Positions 1-6,871 of a DNA stretch of 33,413 bases are shown in pieces. The position numbers and the translations under genes were made by a program. The notes below the pieces were generated by a model. That model was not told the DNA's origin, ran no database searches, and saw only the letters and a list, made by a program, of their open reading frames with translations. The stretch comes from an uncultured Saccharospirillaceae bacterium (GTDB lineage Bacteria; Pseudomonadota; Gammaproteobacteria; Pseudomonadales; Oceanobacteraceae). The DNA lies in contig CANMOZ010000026.1 of NCBI GenBank assembly GCA_947499545.1, forward strand, positions 1-33,413. The letters run 5' to 3'. Within the stretch, counting starts at the first letter, position 1, and every line of letters begins with the position of its first letter.

Positions 1-885
1 GGTATTGGGTTCTAACTCTTGTTCATAAGGTCCGTCGTCTTCATCCGGTATTGGCCCATGATCCGCTCGCCACTGTAGGAAGCCACCCTTACTGGCAGAG
101 GCCCTGGCGTTAACGAGGGTTGCGTCTTCCATCCCGCTCAGCATTTTTAAACGCATCAATGCGGTAGCTGTCCAAGGCAGTCCTCTTTTTTGCTCTAAAA
201 GATCAGGCAAAAAGCCGTGAATGATTTCGGCGGCAGGTATACGAACAAAAGAATGACCGCCCAGGTTATAATCGATGTTATCTGTGCCGACGTGAGTGAA
301 GTGATAAGCAACGGGCTGACCCAAAGCATTAAACTCAATGCCTTGTTTGACGTAGTTGCCGTTGGGAAGTTTCTCTTCGTTGTAGTAGATAGGGCAACGA
401 ATAGAGTCTAACACTTGTAAGGCAATGCCCCAAGGGTTTAAATCACTACCGATTAATAACCGAATAAAGAACTCACCATCGCGAGCAGCACTGGTAATGC
501 ACGCATTTTGAATAGCCCTAAGCGATAAACGGCCTTGAATATCACAGTGCTTTTTATTTGAGAAAGCTTTAAAGGATTGTTCTAACGCAGTGTTGGCAAA
601 ACCATCGGATTGACCGTTGGTATCTTTGATATTGGCTCTAAGCTCTATGCCTTTTGCCCCCACCACATTGTTGCGGCACATTTTCAGGAATTCTTTTGCG
701 TAACCGTCGTTGGCACAGACTTCACGGCTTTTTGCAATCAACGGCATCCAATGACGTTCAACGATGTGATCAGCCGTCATGGGAAAATTCATGGAGCCGC
801 CGATTAAGCGCTGGGTTTCACCGGCGTTGACTTTGTAGACACGTGTAGCGATTCGGTGATTTTTCAACTTGATGCGAGGCTTCAT
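1..885 (-). CDS. Phage portal protein, lambda gpB family (partial; C-terminus outside window)
   Basis: The reading frame stays open from an ATG at 885 to the left edge of the window, giving about 295 residues of a protein normally near 500, so the C-terminal part is missing. It begins MKPRIKLKNHRI and contains stretches typical of lambda/GpA-type portals: ARDGEFFIRLL (about residue 135), LQVLDSIRCP, and an EIIHGFLPDLLEQKRGLPW block where the family carries its conserved H-x-F and R-G-x-P-W residues. Portals form the dodecameric ring at the capsid vertex through which terminase pumps DNA. The ATG overlaps the TGA of the preceding head gene (ATGA) and has GGAGG a few bases upstream, so the two are translationally coupled. 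Family call is by recognition; I am confident. Confidence 0.9.
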   Translation of the reverse strand, partial: MKPRIKLKNHRIATRVYKVNAGETQRLIGGSMNFPMTADHIVERHWMPLIAKSREVCANDGYAKEFLKMCRNNVVGAKGIELRANIKDTNGQSDGFANTALEQSFKAFSNKKHCDIQGRLSLRAIQNACITSAARDGEFFIRLLIGSDLNPWGIALQVLDSIRCPIYYNEEKLPNGNYVKQGIEFNALGQPVAYHFTHVGTDNIDYNLGGHSFVRIPAAEIIHGFLPDLLEQKRGLPWTATALMRLKMLSGMEDATLVNARASASKGGFLQWRADHGPIPDEDDGPYEQELEPNT

Positions 886-1421
886 TGAAACCTCCATTTA
901 ATCGAGCGTAGGTGTAAGCTGGTTCCGTACTTTTTAACGCGTCGTTTTTGTTCAACCAGCCATTCGTATTTGCTTTTAAGTTTGAGCAACTCTTCAATGG
1001 GCAAACGATCAAGCTCACGATTATTAATGCGATAGCGTTTTTGCCGAATGGTGGCCGTGTCTTCTAAAACCGCATTGATGTTATCAAGCACAATCTCTTC
1101 ATGAGAACGAGCATCATAAGGATTGGTTAAGTGATCGGCATTGGCCTGTACTTTGATTCGCCCCGCATCGAGTTCGTGAATCTCTTGGCCACGATACAGC
1201 CTTAACCAATATTGATAATGACCCGGTTGCCAATCCTTCGAAGAGGATGCGCTGATAAACAAATGGTGTTGGTTGTTCTGAGGTTCGGCTTTTAAATTAA
1301 TGACTTGAGGGCCACGCAGTAACAGCTTCAACGCCCAATCTGGAGCTGGGTAAGCTGTCAAAGTAAACACATGGCTAAAGGTCACCCCCGCCGTGATCGA
1401 AGGTGGTAGGGAAATCGACAC
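882..1421 (-). CDS. Phage head protein at the gpW (head-tail joining) position
   Basis: A 179-aa protein between the large terminase and the portal, where lambda-like phages encode gpW. The GTG start at 1421 is supported by GAGG eight bases upstream. The N-terminal 95 residues look beta-rich, like a small Ig-like or sandwich module (FSHVFTLTAYPAPDWALKLLLRG, GHYQYWLRLYRG). The C-terminal 60 residues are helical and charged, with YRINNRELDRLPIEELLKL then KYEWLVEQKRR, resembling the short helix-hairpin proteins of the gpW region in Pseudomonas-type prophages. Its stop overlaps the portal start. In an ancestral phage it would follow terminase directly; here an inverted lipoprotein gene separates them. 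The exact function (head completion or connector) is inferred from position. Confidence 0.6.
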   Translation of the reverse strand: MSISLPPSITAGVTFSHVFTLTAYPAPDWALKLLLRGPQVINLKAEPQNNQHHLFISASSSKDWQPGHYQYWLRLYRGQEIHELDAGRIKVQANADHLTNPYDARSHEEIVLDNINAVLEDTATIRQKRYRINNRELDRLPIEELLKLKSKYEWLVEQKRRVKKYGTSLHLRSIKWRFQ

Positions 1422-1472
1422 AAAGGTACCTCGTAAGGGAATCGTAGCTTACTGGTTAGCCATTGTGTCTAA

Positions 1473-1509
1473 GTGAGTGAGTCATTTCCTCTGGCGGTTT
1501 TTCTTTTGC
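1473..1509 (-). promoter_or_regulatory. Late-region motif (AGAGGAAATG-CTC) upstream of the head gene, and right half of a moron-flanking repeat
   Basis: Read on the minus strand this gives GAAAAACCGCCAGAGGAAAT followed by GACTCACTCAC, about 55-85 bases upstream of the head-gene GTG. The AGAGGAAATG-(A)-CTC-CTCAC core recurs upstream of the holin gene (5592-5624), and a weaker version lies at 6825-6855. Positions 1485-1509 also match 2492-2516 inside terminase at 24 of 25 bases, so this is one of two direct repeats bracketing the lipoprotein gene. It could be a late promoter/activator site, a recombination scar, or both. Confidence 0.5.
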
Positions 1510-1606
1510 AATGGTACATAGTTTTATTAATTGATTGTGCTTTTTTGTAATTATTGGTATACCACTTTTGCTTTACTATTAGATTTTTTTGTATTGGAAT
1601 ACTATC

Positions 1607-2359
1607 ATGAAGTACTCACTTACATCTCTCTCGTTTGTTTTTATTTTGGCTAGCCTATCCGCTTGTGGTGGTGGGAGTAGTTCAGGAAGTTCATCCAGTT
1701 CAGGGGGGCAAAGCTCTCTTACTCCAGAAGAAAGAGCTGAAAATGAAGCAAAACTGAATCGAGCTACCAACTTATGTAGCCTTGCTGAGCCGTCAGTTAC
1801 CAACCAACCTCCTGGTTTTGTTATGGACATTAAATATGGCTGCTGGACTCAAGCACCATTGCACGTACCAATAATGGAAAATAATCATTATTTCCAAGAT
1901 GGTATGGTCATGAAAATTGGCAAAAGTGGAGAAATGGGTTCTCACAGTTTGTTTATTGCTCTACCAGAGTTCTCTAAACCAATGTACGAGCTCATGAAAG
2001 AGGAAGCTAAAAGAAATCAAAAGAAAGATCCTAGTATCATGATTCCAGGTTTTGTTAGTTTCCATGATGCTACCAAGTTTAATGATGGAAAATTAGAAGT
2101 TAACCTAGACCCTAAGTGTGAAGATTATTTTAAATTAGATATCACAGGCACAGACAATAATGGTCGCTATATAAAAAGTTTCTCGGTAAGTCCAGTAAAA
2201 AATCCAACCGAAAAGAAAGATTGCTCGGTTAATTTTGACTTTTTCTACAACTGGGAAACGAAAAACGATAGTGCGACTCCCAGAAAGAAAATTGCAACCC
2301 TTAAACTATTTATAAGAGCAATCAATTCACAAAAAATTCTAAGCTGGATGGATAAGTAA
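1607..2359 (+). CDS. Putative outer-membrane lipoprotein, inverted cargo (moron) gene
   Basis: A 250-aa protein opening with a short charged n-region, a hydrophobic stretch (LTSLSFVFILASLSAC) and a classic lipobox LSAC at residues 17-20, followed by a Gly/Ser linker and a Thr-Pro-Glu-Glu helix. The ATG at 1607 is chosen because it places the signal peptide at the N-terminus; the six codons before it begin with a TTG and are unlikely. The mature part (about 215 residues, several Cys) matches no family I recognise. The gene lies on the opposite strand to the late operon, between terminase and the head gene, is visibly AT-richer than either, and is bracketed by 25-bp direct repeats (1485-1509 and 2492-2516). 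That is the signature of a moron. Export to the envelope is inferred from the lipobox. Confidence 0.7.
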   Translation: MKYSLTSLSFVFILASLSACGGGSSSGSSSSSGGQSSLTPEERAENEAKLNRATNLCSLAEPSVTNQPPGFVMDIKYGCWTQAPLHVPIMENNHYFQDGMVMKIGKSGEMGSHSLFIALPEFSKPMYELMKEEAKRNQKKDPSIMIPGFVSFHDATKFNDGKLEVNLDPKCEDYFKLDITGTDNNGRYIKSFSVSPVKNPTEKKDCSVNFDFFYNWETKNDSATPRKKIATLKLFIRAINSQKILSWMDK

Positions 2360-2408
2360 TTCTATTAAGTGGGGGTGAAGTATTCACCTCCATGCTTCTA
2401 TATCTTCA

Positions 2409-4346
2409 TCAATAGTTGTATACCCAGTTGCTGGATGGACGTCTGGAGCGCCTACTTACTTTGCGTCTGGTCTGTCGTTTGGGAGTGGTTTTTTCCTCTG
2501 GCGGTTTTTCCTTTGCTTTGGGTTCCTGACTTTCAGGCTCGTTTATTTCAGGTGTTTCTAATCGATCATGCAGTTTTTTTAGATTGGGGTTCATGATTTT
2601 TAAAGCCGCAAGTGCATAGACCCTACAATCTAAGCCTTCGTTGCGATCACCTGAATTCTTATGCCACTCTCGTTTTGGGTGACCTTTTAAGAATTTAGTC
2701 AGCAGCTTTTCAGAGGTGATTTGTTTGAACCAATCCTCTTGGCGTTCAGATGGGAAATGACAATAACCAGGCCCTTCGTTTTGAATGCCCCAGCGGCGCA
2801 TGACCATAAGTTTTCCTTCATCGACACCGACCGGGAACAAATCGATAGGCCTTTGGTGTTTGCTGCGACTCTTGGAAGGTTTGGCAACGATGGGACGACC
2901 CCAACCGGGCATTCCTTTAATGCCGAACAGTTTGCGGCCTTTGCGAGTTCTTAAATATTCATACGCGCATTGTGTATAGCCTGAGCTGCCACCGGTATCT
3001 AAACAGGCTGAACTGATCGCGAGCTGTGCACAGGATTCATGTTGAAAGGTTTGTTCTAAGTATTCGTCAAGGTCGTCCCACACATCGCCTTGAAGGGGAT
3101 CACCCCATAACACTCGATAATCGATTGACCAAGATTCTTCACCAAGACCCCAAGCAACGGTTTCCACTTCGAGCCGGTTCTCTTGCATGTCGATGCCAGA
3201 TGTTAAATAGACCCCACCGGCAGGGACTTCAGCCGCATAGGTTTCTGCACGTTCTTGTAAATCGGCACAGTCGACTTTTTCGCATTCTTCTTCCCAGGTT
3301 TCGCCGAGCGAGACGTTTACAAAGGTTTGTAAATCGTTTGACGCTTTCTTTTCTAAGAAAGAGGTAACAATTTGGGATAAAGAAACGAACAGGCTATAAA
3401 GCTCACTCAGGTGAAAGGATGCATGCCCTCTAAAAGGTTTTTCTGCTTTCCAGCCTGCGCCCTTTGCTTCTGCTGATATAATCGCGGTAACTCGTTCAGC
3501 ATTACTCCATAACACACCGCACCCTTCACAGGCATACTTTGCGGTTTTAGGTAGATGGTTGCCTTGATCATCTTTATCCCAAATGACATTGCGCCAGCGT
3601 AAAGGTTGATGGTGCTGGCAATGAAGGCAGGGTACATAGAATCGACGCTGGTCGCCTTCTTCAAAAGCTGACTCAATCCAGCTTATACCTTTGATAGTAG
3701 GTGTGCTGATTTCTAACAGCTTGCGTTGATCACCAAAGGTTGCTGCCCGTTGCCAGAGTAGATTAACCGCATTGCCTTCGGGTGTGGCTTCATAGCCGTC
3801 GGTTTCGTCACAGACAATAAAGGGAGCCGAACGACCCCTCATGGTTTTGGTTGATCCAGACCAAGCAAACATCAAAAACCCGCCTGGGTATGACTTCATG
3901 CGTTGGTTGTTGACGCCCTCGCGGCCTCTGGGTTTGGCAATAAGGTTTTGAAGGGTCTTATTGTATTCCACCATGGGATTGAACTTGGTTTCGAGCCAGG
4001 TTTTCAAATCCCCTTCACTGGGTTGCATCATCATCTGATTGGAAGGGCGATGAGCGATGCGGTAAGCCTGAGCGCACAACCCCAATAGCGTTTTGCCTAC
4101 CTGAGCACTCCACATTAAGGAAATGCGATGACAGCTTGGATCTGCTGTTAAGTCTAGGGGTTCGCGTTGATAGGGCGCGTTATGAAAGTCGATAGGGCCA
4201 GGCTTTGCGTTTTCGGCCGGAATGTAAATATTCTGCTCAGCCCATTCGCTAGGCTTTAAATTAGGGGGAGGCCTTAGAGCCGCTCGGCAGTCTAACAAAG
4301 ACCTGCGGATCCGGTATGGGTTTGAGAAGGTTTCAGCGTCGATCAT
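2409..4346 (-). CDS. Phage terminase large subunit, GpA family
   Basis: A 645-aa ATP-driven DNA packaging motor and cos/pac nuclease. A Walker-A-like SAQVGKT lies at residues 80-86 and a Walker B with catalytic Glu (FIVCDET, D180-E181) follows. Two CxxC pairs (C240/C243 and C273/C276) form a probable zinc knuckle. The nuclease domain has the expected acidic residues (GIDMQEN, D386; CLDTGG, D450; GLDCRVY, D573). The C-terminal tail is long and basic/low complexity (PEEKTTPKRQTRRKVSRRSRR). The start codon overlaps the TGA of the small subunit (ATGA). Length and motifs match the lambda gpA / PF05876 family. Positions 2492-2516, coding for Lys-Glu-Lys-Pro-Pro-Glu-Glu in that tail, are repeated on the other side of the inserted lipoprotein gene. 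Confidence 0.95.
   Translation of the reverse strand: MIDAETFSNPYRIRRSLLDCRAALRPPPNLKPSEWAEQNIYIPAENAKPGPIDFHNAPYQREPLDLTADPSCHRISLMWSAQVGKTLLGLCAQAYRIAHRPSNQMMMQPSEGDLKTWLETKFNPMVEYNKTLQNLIAKPRGREGVNNQRMKSYPGGFLMFAWSGSTKTMRGRSAPFIVCDETDGYEATPEGNAVNLLWQRAATFGDQRKLLEISTPTIKGISWIESAFEEGDQRRFYVPCLHCQHHQPLRWRNVIWDKDDQGNHLPKTAKYACEGCGVLWSNAERVTAIISAEAKGAGWKAEKPFRGHASFHLSELYSLFVSLSQIVTSFLEKKASNDLQTFVNVSLGETWEEECEKVDCADLQERAETYAAEVPAGGVYLTSGIDMQENRLEVETVAWGLGEESWSIDYRVLWGDPLQGDVWDDLDEYLEQTFQHESCAQLAISSACLDTGGSSGYTQCAYEYLRTRKGRKLFGIKGMPGWGRPIVAKPSKSRSKHQRPIDLFPVGVDEGKLMVMRRWGIQNEGPGYCHFPSERQEDWFKQITSEKLLTKFLKGHPKREWHKNSGDRNEGLDCRVYALAALKIMNPNLKKLHDRLETPEINEPESQEPKAKEKPPEEKTTPKRQTRRKVSRRSRRPSSNWVYNY
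2492..2516. repeat. 25-bp direct repeat inside terminase tail (partner of 1485-1509)
   Basis: The 25 bases differ from 1485-1509 only at one position (C at 2511 against T at 1504). The copy here is terminase coding sequence; the other is non-coding. The two flank the oppositely oriented lipoprotein gene at a distance of about 1 kb, suggesting duplication on insertion or homologous capture of the cargo. Confidence 0.6.
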
Positions 4347-4846
4347 TCATCACCTGCAAAGGACCATTCTTCCGCATCGGATAAGGATCTGAGTGCTTGA
4401 TCAATCTCTTTAAGTACCAATACTTTGATGTCTGTCTCGTTATCAAGGCCGATCAGACGAATGGCAAGACGATCAGGGATAATCCTTAAGCGTGCCTTTA
4501 AATCGAGGTAGTCTTTGGTCACGAAAGTCATCATTTCATCGATGGGGGCTACGAGACTTTTGGCTTTAGCCAGTTGCAATTCAGCGGCGATGGTTTCGGC
4601 TGCGAGCTTACGAAGTTTGAGTTGTTGCTCGTTGCAGTTTGCAGCGGAATCCACAACCTCTGCATTCACCTCTTTTAACCAAAGATACACCTCAGAGGTT
4701 TTGAATTCCCATGGAATGCCTTTACTGCCTTTTTTATGGAAAGGGCAACCGCGTGCCACCCAATCGTCCACGGTCGGAGCAGAAACCCCAAAGATTTCAG
4801 CAAGTTCGCTGCGACTGACGATCTTGCCACGCCCCAATTTCGGCAC
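4343..4846 (-). CDS. Phage terminase small subunit, Nu1-like
   Basis: A 167-aa DNA-recognition subunit that places the terminase holoenzyme on the packaging site. The N-terminus is a winged-helix/MerR-like DNA-binding unit (SRSELAEIFGVSAPTVDDWVARGCPFHKKGSKG, residues 11-43), as in lambda Nu1. The middle (residues 70-100) is a helical, Lys/Glu-rich oligomerisation segment (LRKLAAETIAAELQLAKAKSL), and the C-terminus should contact the large subunit. The GTG start at 4846 has GGAGG at good spacing; the ATG between them is in another frame and too close to the SD. The stop overlaps the large-subunit start. Confidence 0.88.
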   Translation of the reverse strand: MPKLGRGKIVSRSELAEIFGVSAPTVDDWVARGCPFHKKGSKGIPWEFKTSEVYLWLKEVNAEVVDSAANCNEQQLKLRKLAAETIAAELQLAKAKSLVAPIDEMMTFVTKDYLDLKARLRIIPDRLAIRLIGLDNETDIKVLVLKEIDQALRSLSDAEEWSFAGDE

Positions 4847-4985
4847 TCATAACCTCCGAAGTAATAATAAACCCGAGAAATTTTTTTCTCGCACACTGAA
4901 AGAACCGCGCTGCTCCTAACCCACTAGCAAAACCCTCCAGTAAGTACCTTGGAAGGCTCTGTAAGGTCGCACAGCACAATTAGTT
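4847..4985. other. Terminase-proximal intergenic region, candidate packaging (cos) region
   Basis: In Nu1/gpA phages cos lies just upstream of the small subunit, and this 139-bp gap is the only non-coding space there. It holds an A/T-rich dyad at 4873-4890 (CGAGAAA, four T, TTTCTCG) next to a GC-rich patch (CCGCGCTGCTCC, near 4907). The dyad could be a weak terminator or a protein-binding site. I cannot see the nick position, so the cos assignment is inference from synteny. Confidence 0.35.
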
Positions 4986-5204
4986 TTAATTCAAACGCCT
5001 AACGCTATGCTCTGCTTTTAAACGCCCATAAATCGCAATCAAGCCACCTACGCCAGAGGCAACGGATAAAATGTATTGCACGATGCCATCTTGAGTTGAG
5101 GCATCAATGTCAACGCCAAACAAGCCAGCTAAACCAGCACCGACTGCAACGGCGCCACCCCAAATGGTTTTTGATTGCCACCAAGGTTTATCGGTTGATC
5201 TCAT
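4986..5204 (-). CDS. Small phage membrane protein of the lysis region
   Basis: A 72-aa protein beginning MRSTDKPWWQSKTIWGG. It has a first hydrophobic helix (WGGAVAVGAGLAGLFGV, about residues 15-31), an acidic turn (DIDASTQDG), a second helix (IVQYILSVASGVGGLIAIYG, about 42-61) and a basic tail. Two-helix proteins starting QSKTIWGA are common beside holins in prophages of Pseudomonas-like bacteria and are usually annotated as holin-like. The ATG has AGGA upstream. It lies 12 bp after the larger holin on the same strand, so the two are probably co-transcribed. A role as second holin or antiholin is plausible but not shown. Confidence 0.6.
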   Translation of the reverse strand: MRSTDKPWWQSKTIWGGAVAVGAGLAGLFGVDIDASTQDGIVQYILSVASGVGGLIAIYGRLKAEHSVRRLN

Positions 5205-5216
5205 GATTCAATCCTT

Positions 5217-5546
5217 TTATTTTTTTGCTTTGAAGAGTAATTCGAGGATGCGTTCTGGGTGCTTACGCAGTTGATGACCAATGCTTAGTAGGGCTGCGAT
5301 CAAATCTTCGGCTAACACAACGGCCACACCCACAATTGCACCGCGTTCACCGTCAGATAATGAAGCCACATCGCCCAAAGCCAGGTTGACCATGGCACCC
5401 ACAAACAAACCAATAATGATTCCACGGAGCACACCGGCAAGCGACAGCTTATCTGCTTTGAAAAACAGCCGAACGGCCACCGCAAACAAAGCAATGATGA
5501 TGGGTAGACCCCATTGAATGGTCAGGCGTTCAGCTTCGGATTTCAC
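5217..5546 (-). CDS. Phage holin, LydA / holin superfamily III type
   Basis: A 109-aa inner-membrane protein expected to form the lysis pore. The N-terminus is amphipathic (KSEAERLTIQWGLP), followed by three hydrophobic stretches at about residues 15-29 (IIIALFAVAVRLFF), 40-57 (LRGIIIGLFVGAMVNLAL) and 68-88 (GAIVGVAVVLAEDLIAALLSI). The tail is basic (HQLRKHPERILELLFKAKK). This matches the LydA-like holin layout. The start is GTG at 5546 with AGGGACA upstream. Its first 33 codons and leader are present a second time at 6679-6791 as a non-functional fragment beyond the solute-binding protein gene. No muramidase-type endolysin is encoded next to it. Confidence 0.75.
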   Translation of the reverse strand: MKSEAERLTIQWGLPIIIALFAVAVRLFFKADKLSLAGVLRGIIIGLFVGAMVNLALGDVASLSDGERGAIVGVAVVLAEDLIAALLSIGHQLRKHPERILELLFKAKK

Positions 5547-5559
5547 TTGTCCCTATCCG
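5447..5559. repeat. 113-bp direct repeat, copy A (intact holin 5' end)
   Basis: This segment covers the first 33 codons of the holin gene and 13 bp of its leader. It matches 6679-6791 at 105 of 113 bases by my count. The next 42 bp and the AGAGGAAAT motif beyond are also present at the same spacing in both copies but more diverged (about 55 percent over the 42 bp). The original duplication was therefore about 175 bp. The solute-binding protein gene lies between the copies. Confidence 0.9.
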
Positions 5560-5591
5560 CTAAGTCATTGATGGGGTTTAGTATTTAAGAG

Positions 5592-5624
5592 GTGAGCGAG
5601 CATTTCCTCTAGCAGAATTTCTTT
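5592..5624 (-). promoter_or_regulatory. Late-region motif upstream of the holin gene
   Basis: Minus-strand reading is GAAATTCTGCTAGAGGAAAT followed by GCTCGCTCACC, 46-78 bases upstream of the holin GTG. It aligns with the motif upstream of the head gene (1473-1509) over AGAGGAAATG-CTC-CTCAC with a single one-base gap. A conserved site at this distance from two late genes suits an activator site or promoter; the Mor-like protein at 9177-9548 is the obvious candidate regulator. Confidence 0.45.
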
Positions 5625-5685
5625 AAAGAAGTCAAACCAGTATTGGTCTATTATTGTAAGTGTTGAATTCAGAAGAAGATTTCTT

Positions 5686-5760
5686 ATGAGGGTTGATCTT
5701 TCGAGTGTCAAACTCAATAGATTGGCTCGTGAGGCAATGTTAGTTGTTTATGGCAAATGA
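5686..5760 (+). CDS. Possible 24-codon leader ORF ahead of the solute-binding protein gene
   Basis: An ATG at 5686 preceded by a purine-rich AGAAGAAG opens a 24-codon frame (starts MRVDLSSVKL, ends LVVYGK). Its TGA overlaps an ATG at 5757 that is in frame with the solute-binding protein. It may be a translated leader that couples translation, or chance. Support is only the SD-like sequence and the ATGA overlap. Confidence 0.2.
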   Translation: MRVDLSSVKLNRLAREAMLVVYGK

Positions 5761-5834
5761 TATTGTTCAAGAATTCAAGCACCAATAAATTCATACTAGA
5801 AAATAAGGATGTTTTAAATCTGAGTTGGCTTACT

Positions 5835-6587
5835 ATGAAAAGAATGAGCGTTCTAGATTTGATACCAGTGCTCAGTTTGCTCTACGCATTTAATGGCTAT
5901 AGCTCAGACAATACAATTCAACTTACAACTTTGAATTGGCCTCCATACTATGGTGAAAAATTAAAAGATAATGGAATAGTTGCAGATATAGTATCCACGG
6001 CATTTTCTACTACAAAGTATTCTGTAAAGGTTTACTTTGTGCCATGGGAAAGAGCTTTATGGGATGTTAAGTCTAATCAGAAGGATGGTCTTTTAGGTGC
6101 GTATAAAACTGATGAAAGAATGCAGATTATGCACTATTCAGCACCAATATTTTATGCGGAAGAAACTTTTTTTCAGCTCTCAGACAAGCCACTTATAACT
6201 TATAAAACTTTAAAGGATCTAACGCCGTATACTATTGGAACTCTCGCTGGAGTGTCTAATTCAATAGAGTTCGATGAAGCAGATTTCTTGAAAAAAGAAA
6301 GTAGTCCAAATGTGGATTCACTTGTAAGGAAGCTATTGGCAGGTCGAATTGATCTAATTGTGCAAGGTCGCCTTGTGGTTCTTGATCACATAAATAATCA
6401 CTATCCAGATTCTTTAAATAATATATTCCAAGTTGAACCGGTTCTTAAAAAAAGAGCGTTATATGTGACAATAAGAAAAAGCAAAGAAGATGGTTTGGAG
6501 GTGATCGAATCTCTAAACAACGCATTAAAAAACTTAGCTAGATCAGGAAAACTGACAGAAATTATCAAGAAACACAACTTTTTATAG
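5835..6587 (+). CDS. Periplasmic solute-binding protein, family 3 (SBP_bac_3-like), cargo gene
   Basis: A 250-aa protein from the ATG at 5835, or 276 aa from an upstream ATG at 5757. I prefer 5835 because it puts a signal-peptide-like stretch at the N-terminus (MKRMSVLDLIPVLSLLYAFNGYSS), but neither start has a strong ribosome-binding site. The mature part has the family-3 layout: LTTLNWPPYYGE, VPWERALWDVKSNQKDGLLGAYKTDERMQ, YTIGTLAGVSNS, LLAGRIDLIVQGR, then a C-terminal LARSGKLTEIIKKHNF helix typical of amino-acid binding proteins. No permease or ATPase gene is nearby, so it does not belong to a complete transporter here. It is AT-rich, inverted relative to the lysis genes, and bracketed by a 113-bp duplication of the holin 5' end. 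Ligand unknown. Confidence 0.75.
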   Translation: MKRMSVLDLIPVLSLLYAFNGYSSDNTIQLTTLNWPPYYGEKLKDNGIVADIVSTAFSTTKYSVKVYFVPWERALWDVKSNQKDGLLGAYKTDERMQIMHYSAPIFYAEETFFQLSDKPLITYKTLKDLTPYTIGTLAGVSNSIEFDEADFLKKESSPNVDSLVRKLLAGRIDLIVQGRLVVLDHINNHYPDSLNNIFQVEPVLKKRALYVTIRKSKEDGLEVIESLNNALKNLARSGKLTEIIKKHNFL

Positions 6588-6646
6588 TATACGTTCAAAA
6601 CCTATGGGTAGGGATGGCTTTGTATATTCCACATTGATTGATTCAT

Positions 6647-6671
6647 AAACACCGTCTTTATGTCGGTGTTT
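6647..6671 (+). terminator. Hairpin after the solute-binding protein gene
   Basis: An 8-bp perfect stem (AAACACCG / CGGTGTTT) with a 9-base loop lies 60 bp after the stop of the solute-binding gene and is followed by TACTTTATG. The downstream T content is weak, but position and stem suggest a factor-independent terminator for the cargo gene. It lies 8 bp before the duplicated holin fragment. Confidence 0.55.
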
Positions 6672-6678
6672 ACTTTAT

Positions 6679-6791
6679 GCTTATCTGCCTTGAAAAACAG
6701 CCGAACGGCCACGGCAAACAAAGCAATGATGATAGGAAGGCCCCATTGAATGGCAAGGCGTTCAGCTTCAGATTTCACTTGTCCCTATCCG
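6679..6791 (-). pseudogene. Duplicated 5' fragment of the holin gene (direct repeat, copy B)
   Basis: Copy B of the 113-bp repeat described at 5447-5559. It still carries the GTG start (6778-6776) and about 33 codons of holin N-terminus, but the frame then runs into unrelated sequence, so it cannot make a holin. The eight differences from copy A show that the duplication is not very recent. Confidence 0.85.
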
Positions 6792-6824
6792 TTGTGTTGT
6801 GGATAGGGAGCAGTGTTATAGAAG

Positions 6825-6855
6825 GGGTAGAGGATTTCCTCTGGCGGGATTTCTA
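6825..6855 (-). promoter_or_regulatory. Late-region motif, second copy upstream of the holin fragment
   Basis: Minus-strand reading includes GAAATCCCGCCAGAGGAAAT and then CCTCTACC. In this copy AGAGGA-AA-TCCTCT (6829-6842) is a perfect 14-bp palindrome. It keeps the same 42-bp spacing to the holin-derived repeat as the copy at 5592-5624, and lies 16 bp after the stop of the first S66 peptidase gene. Confidence 0.4.
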
Positions 6856-6871
6856 CTATGAGTTAGGAAGC

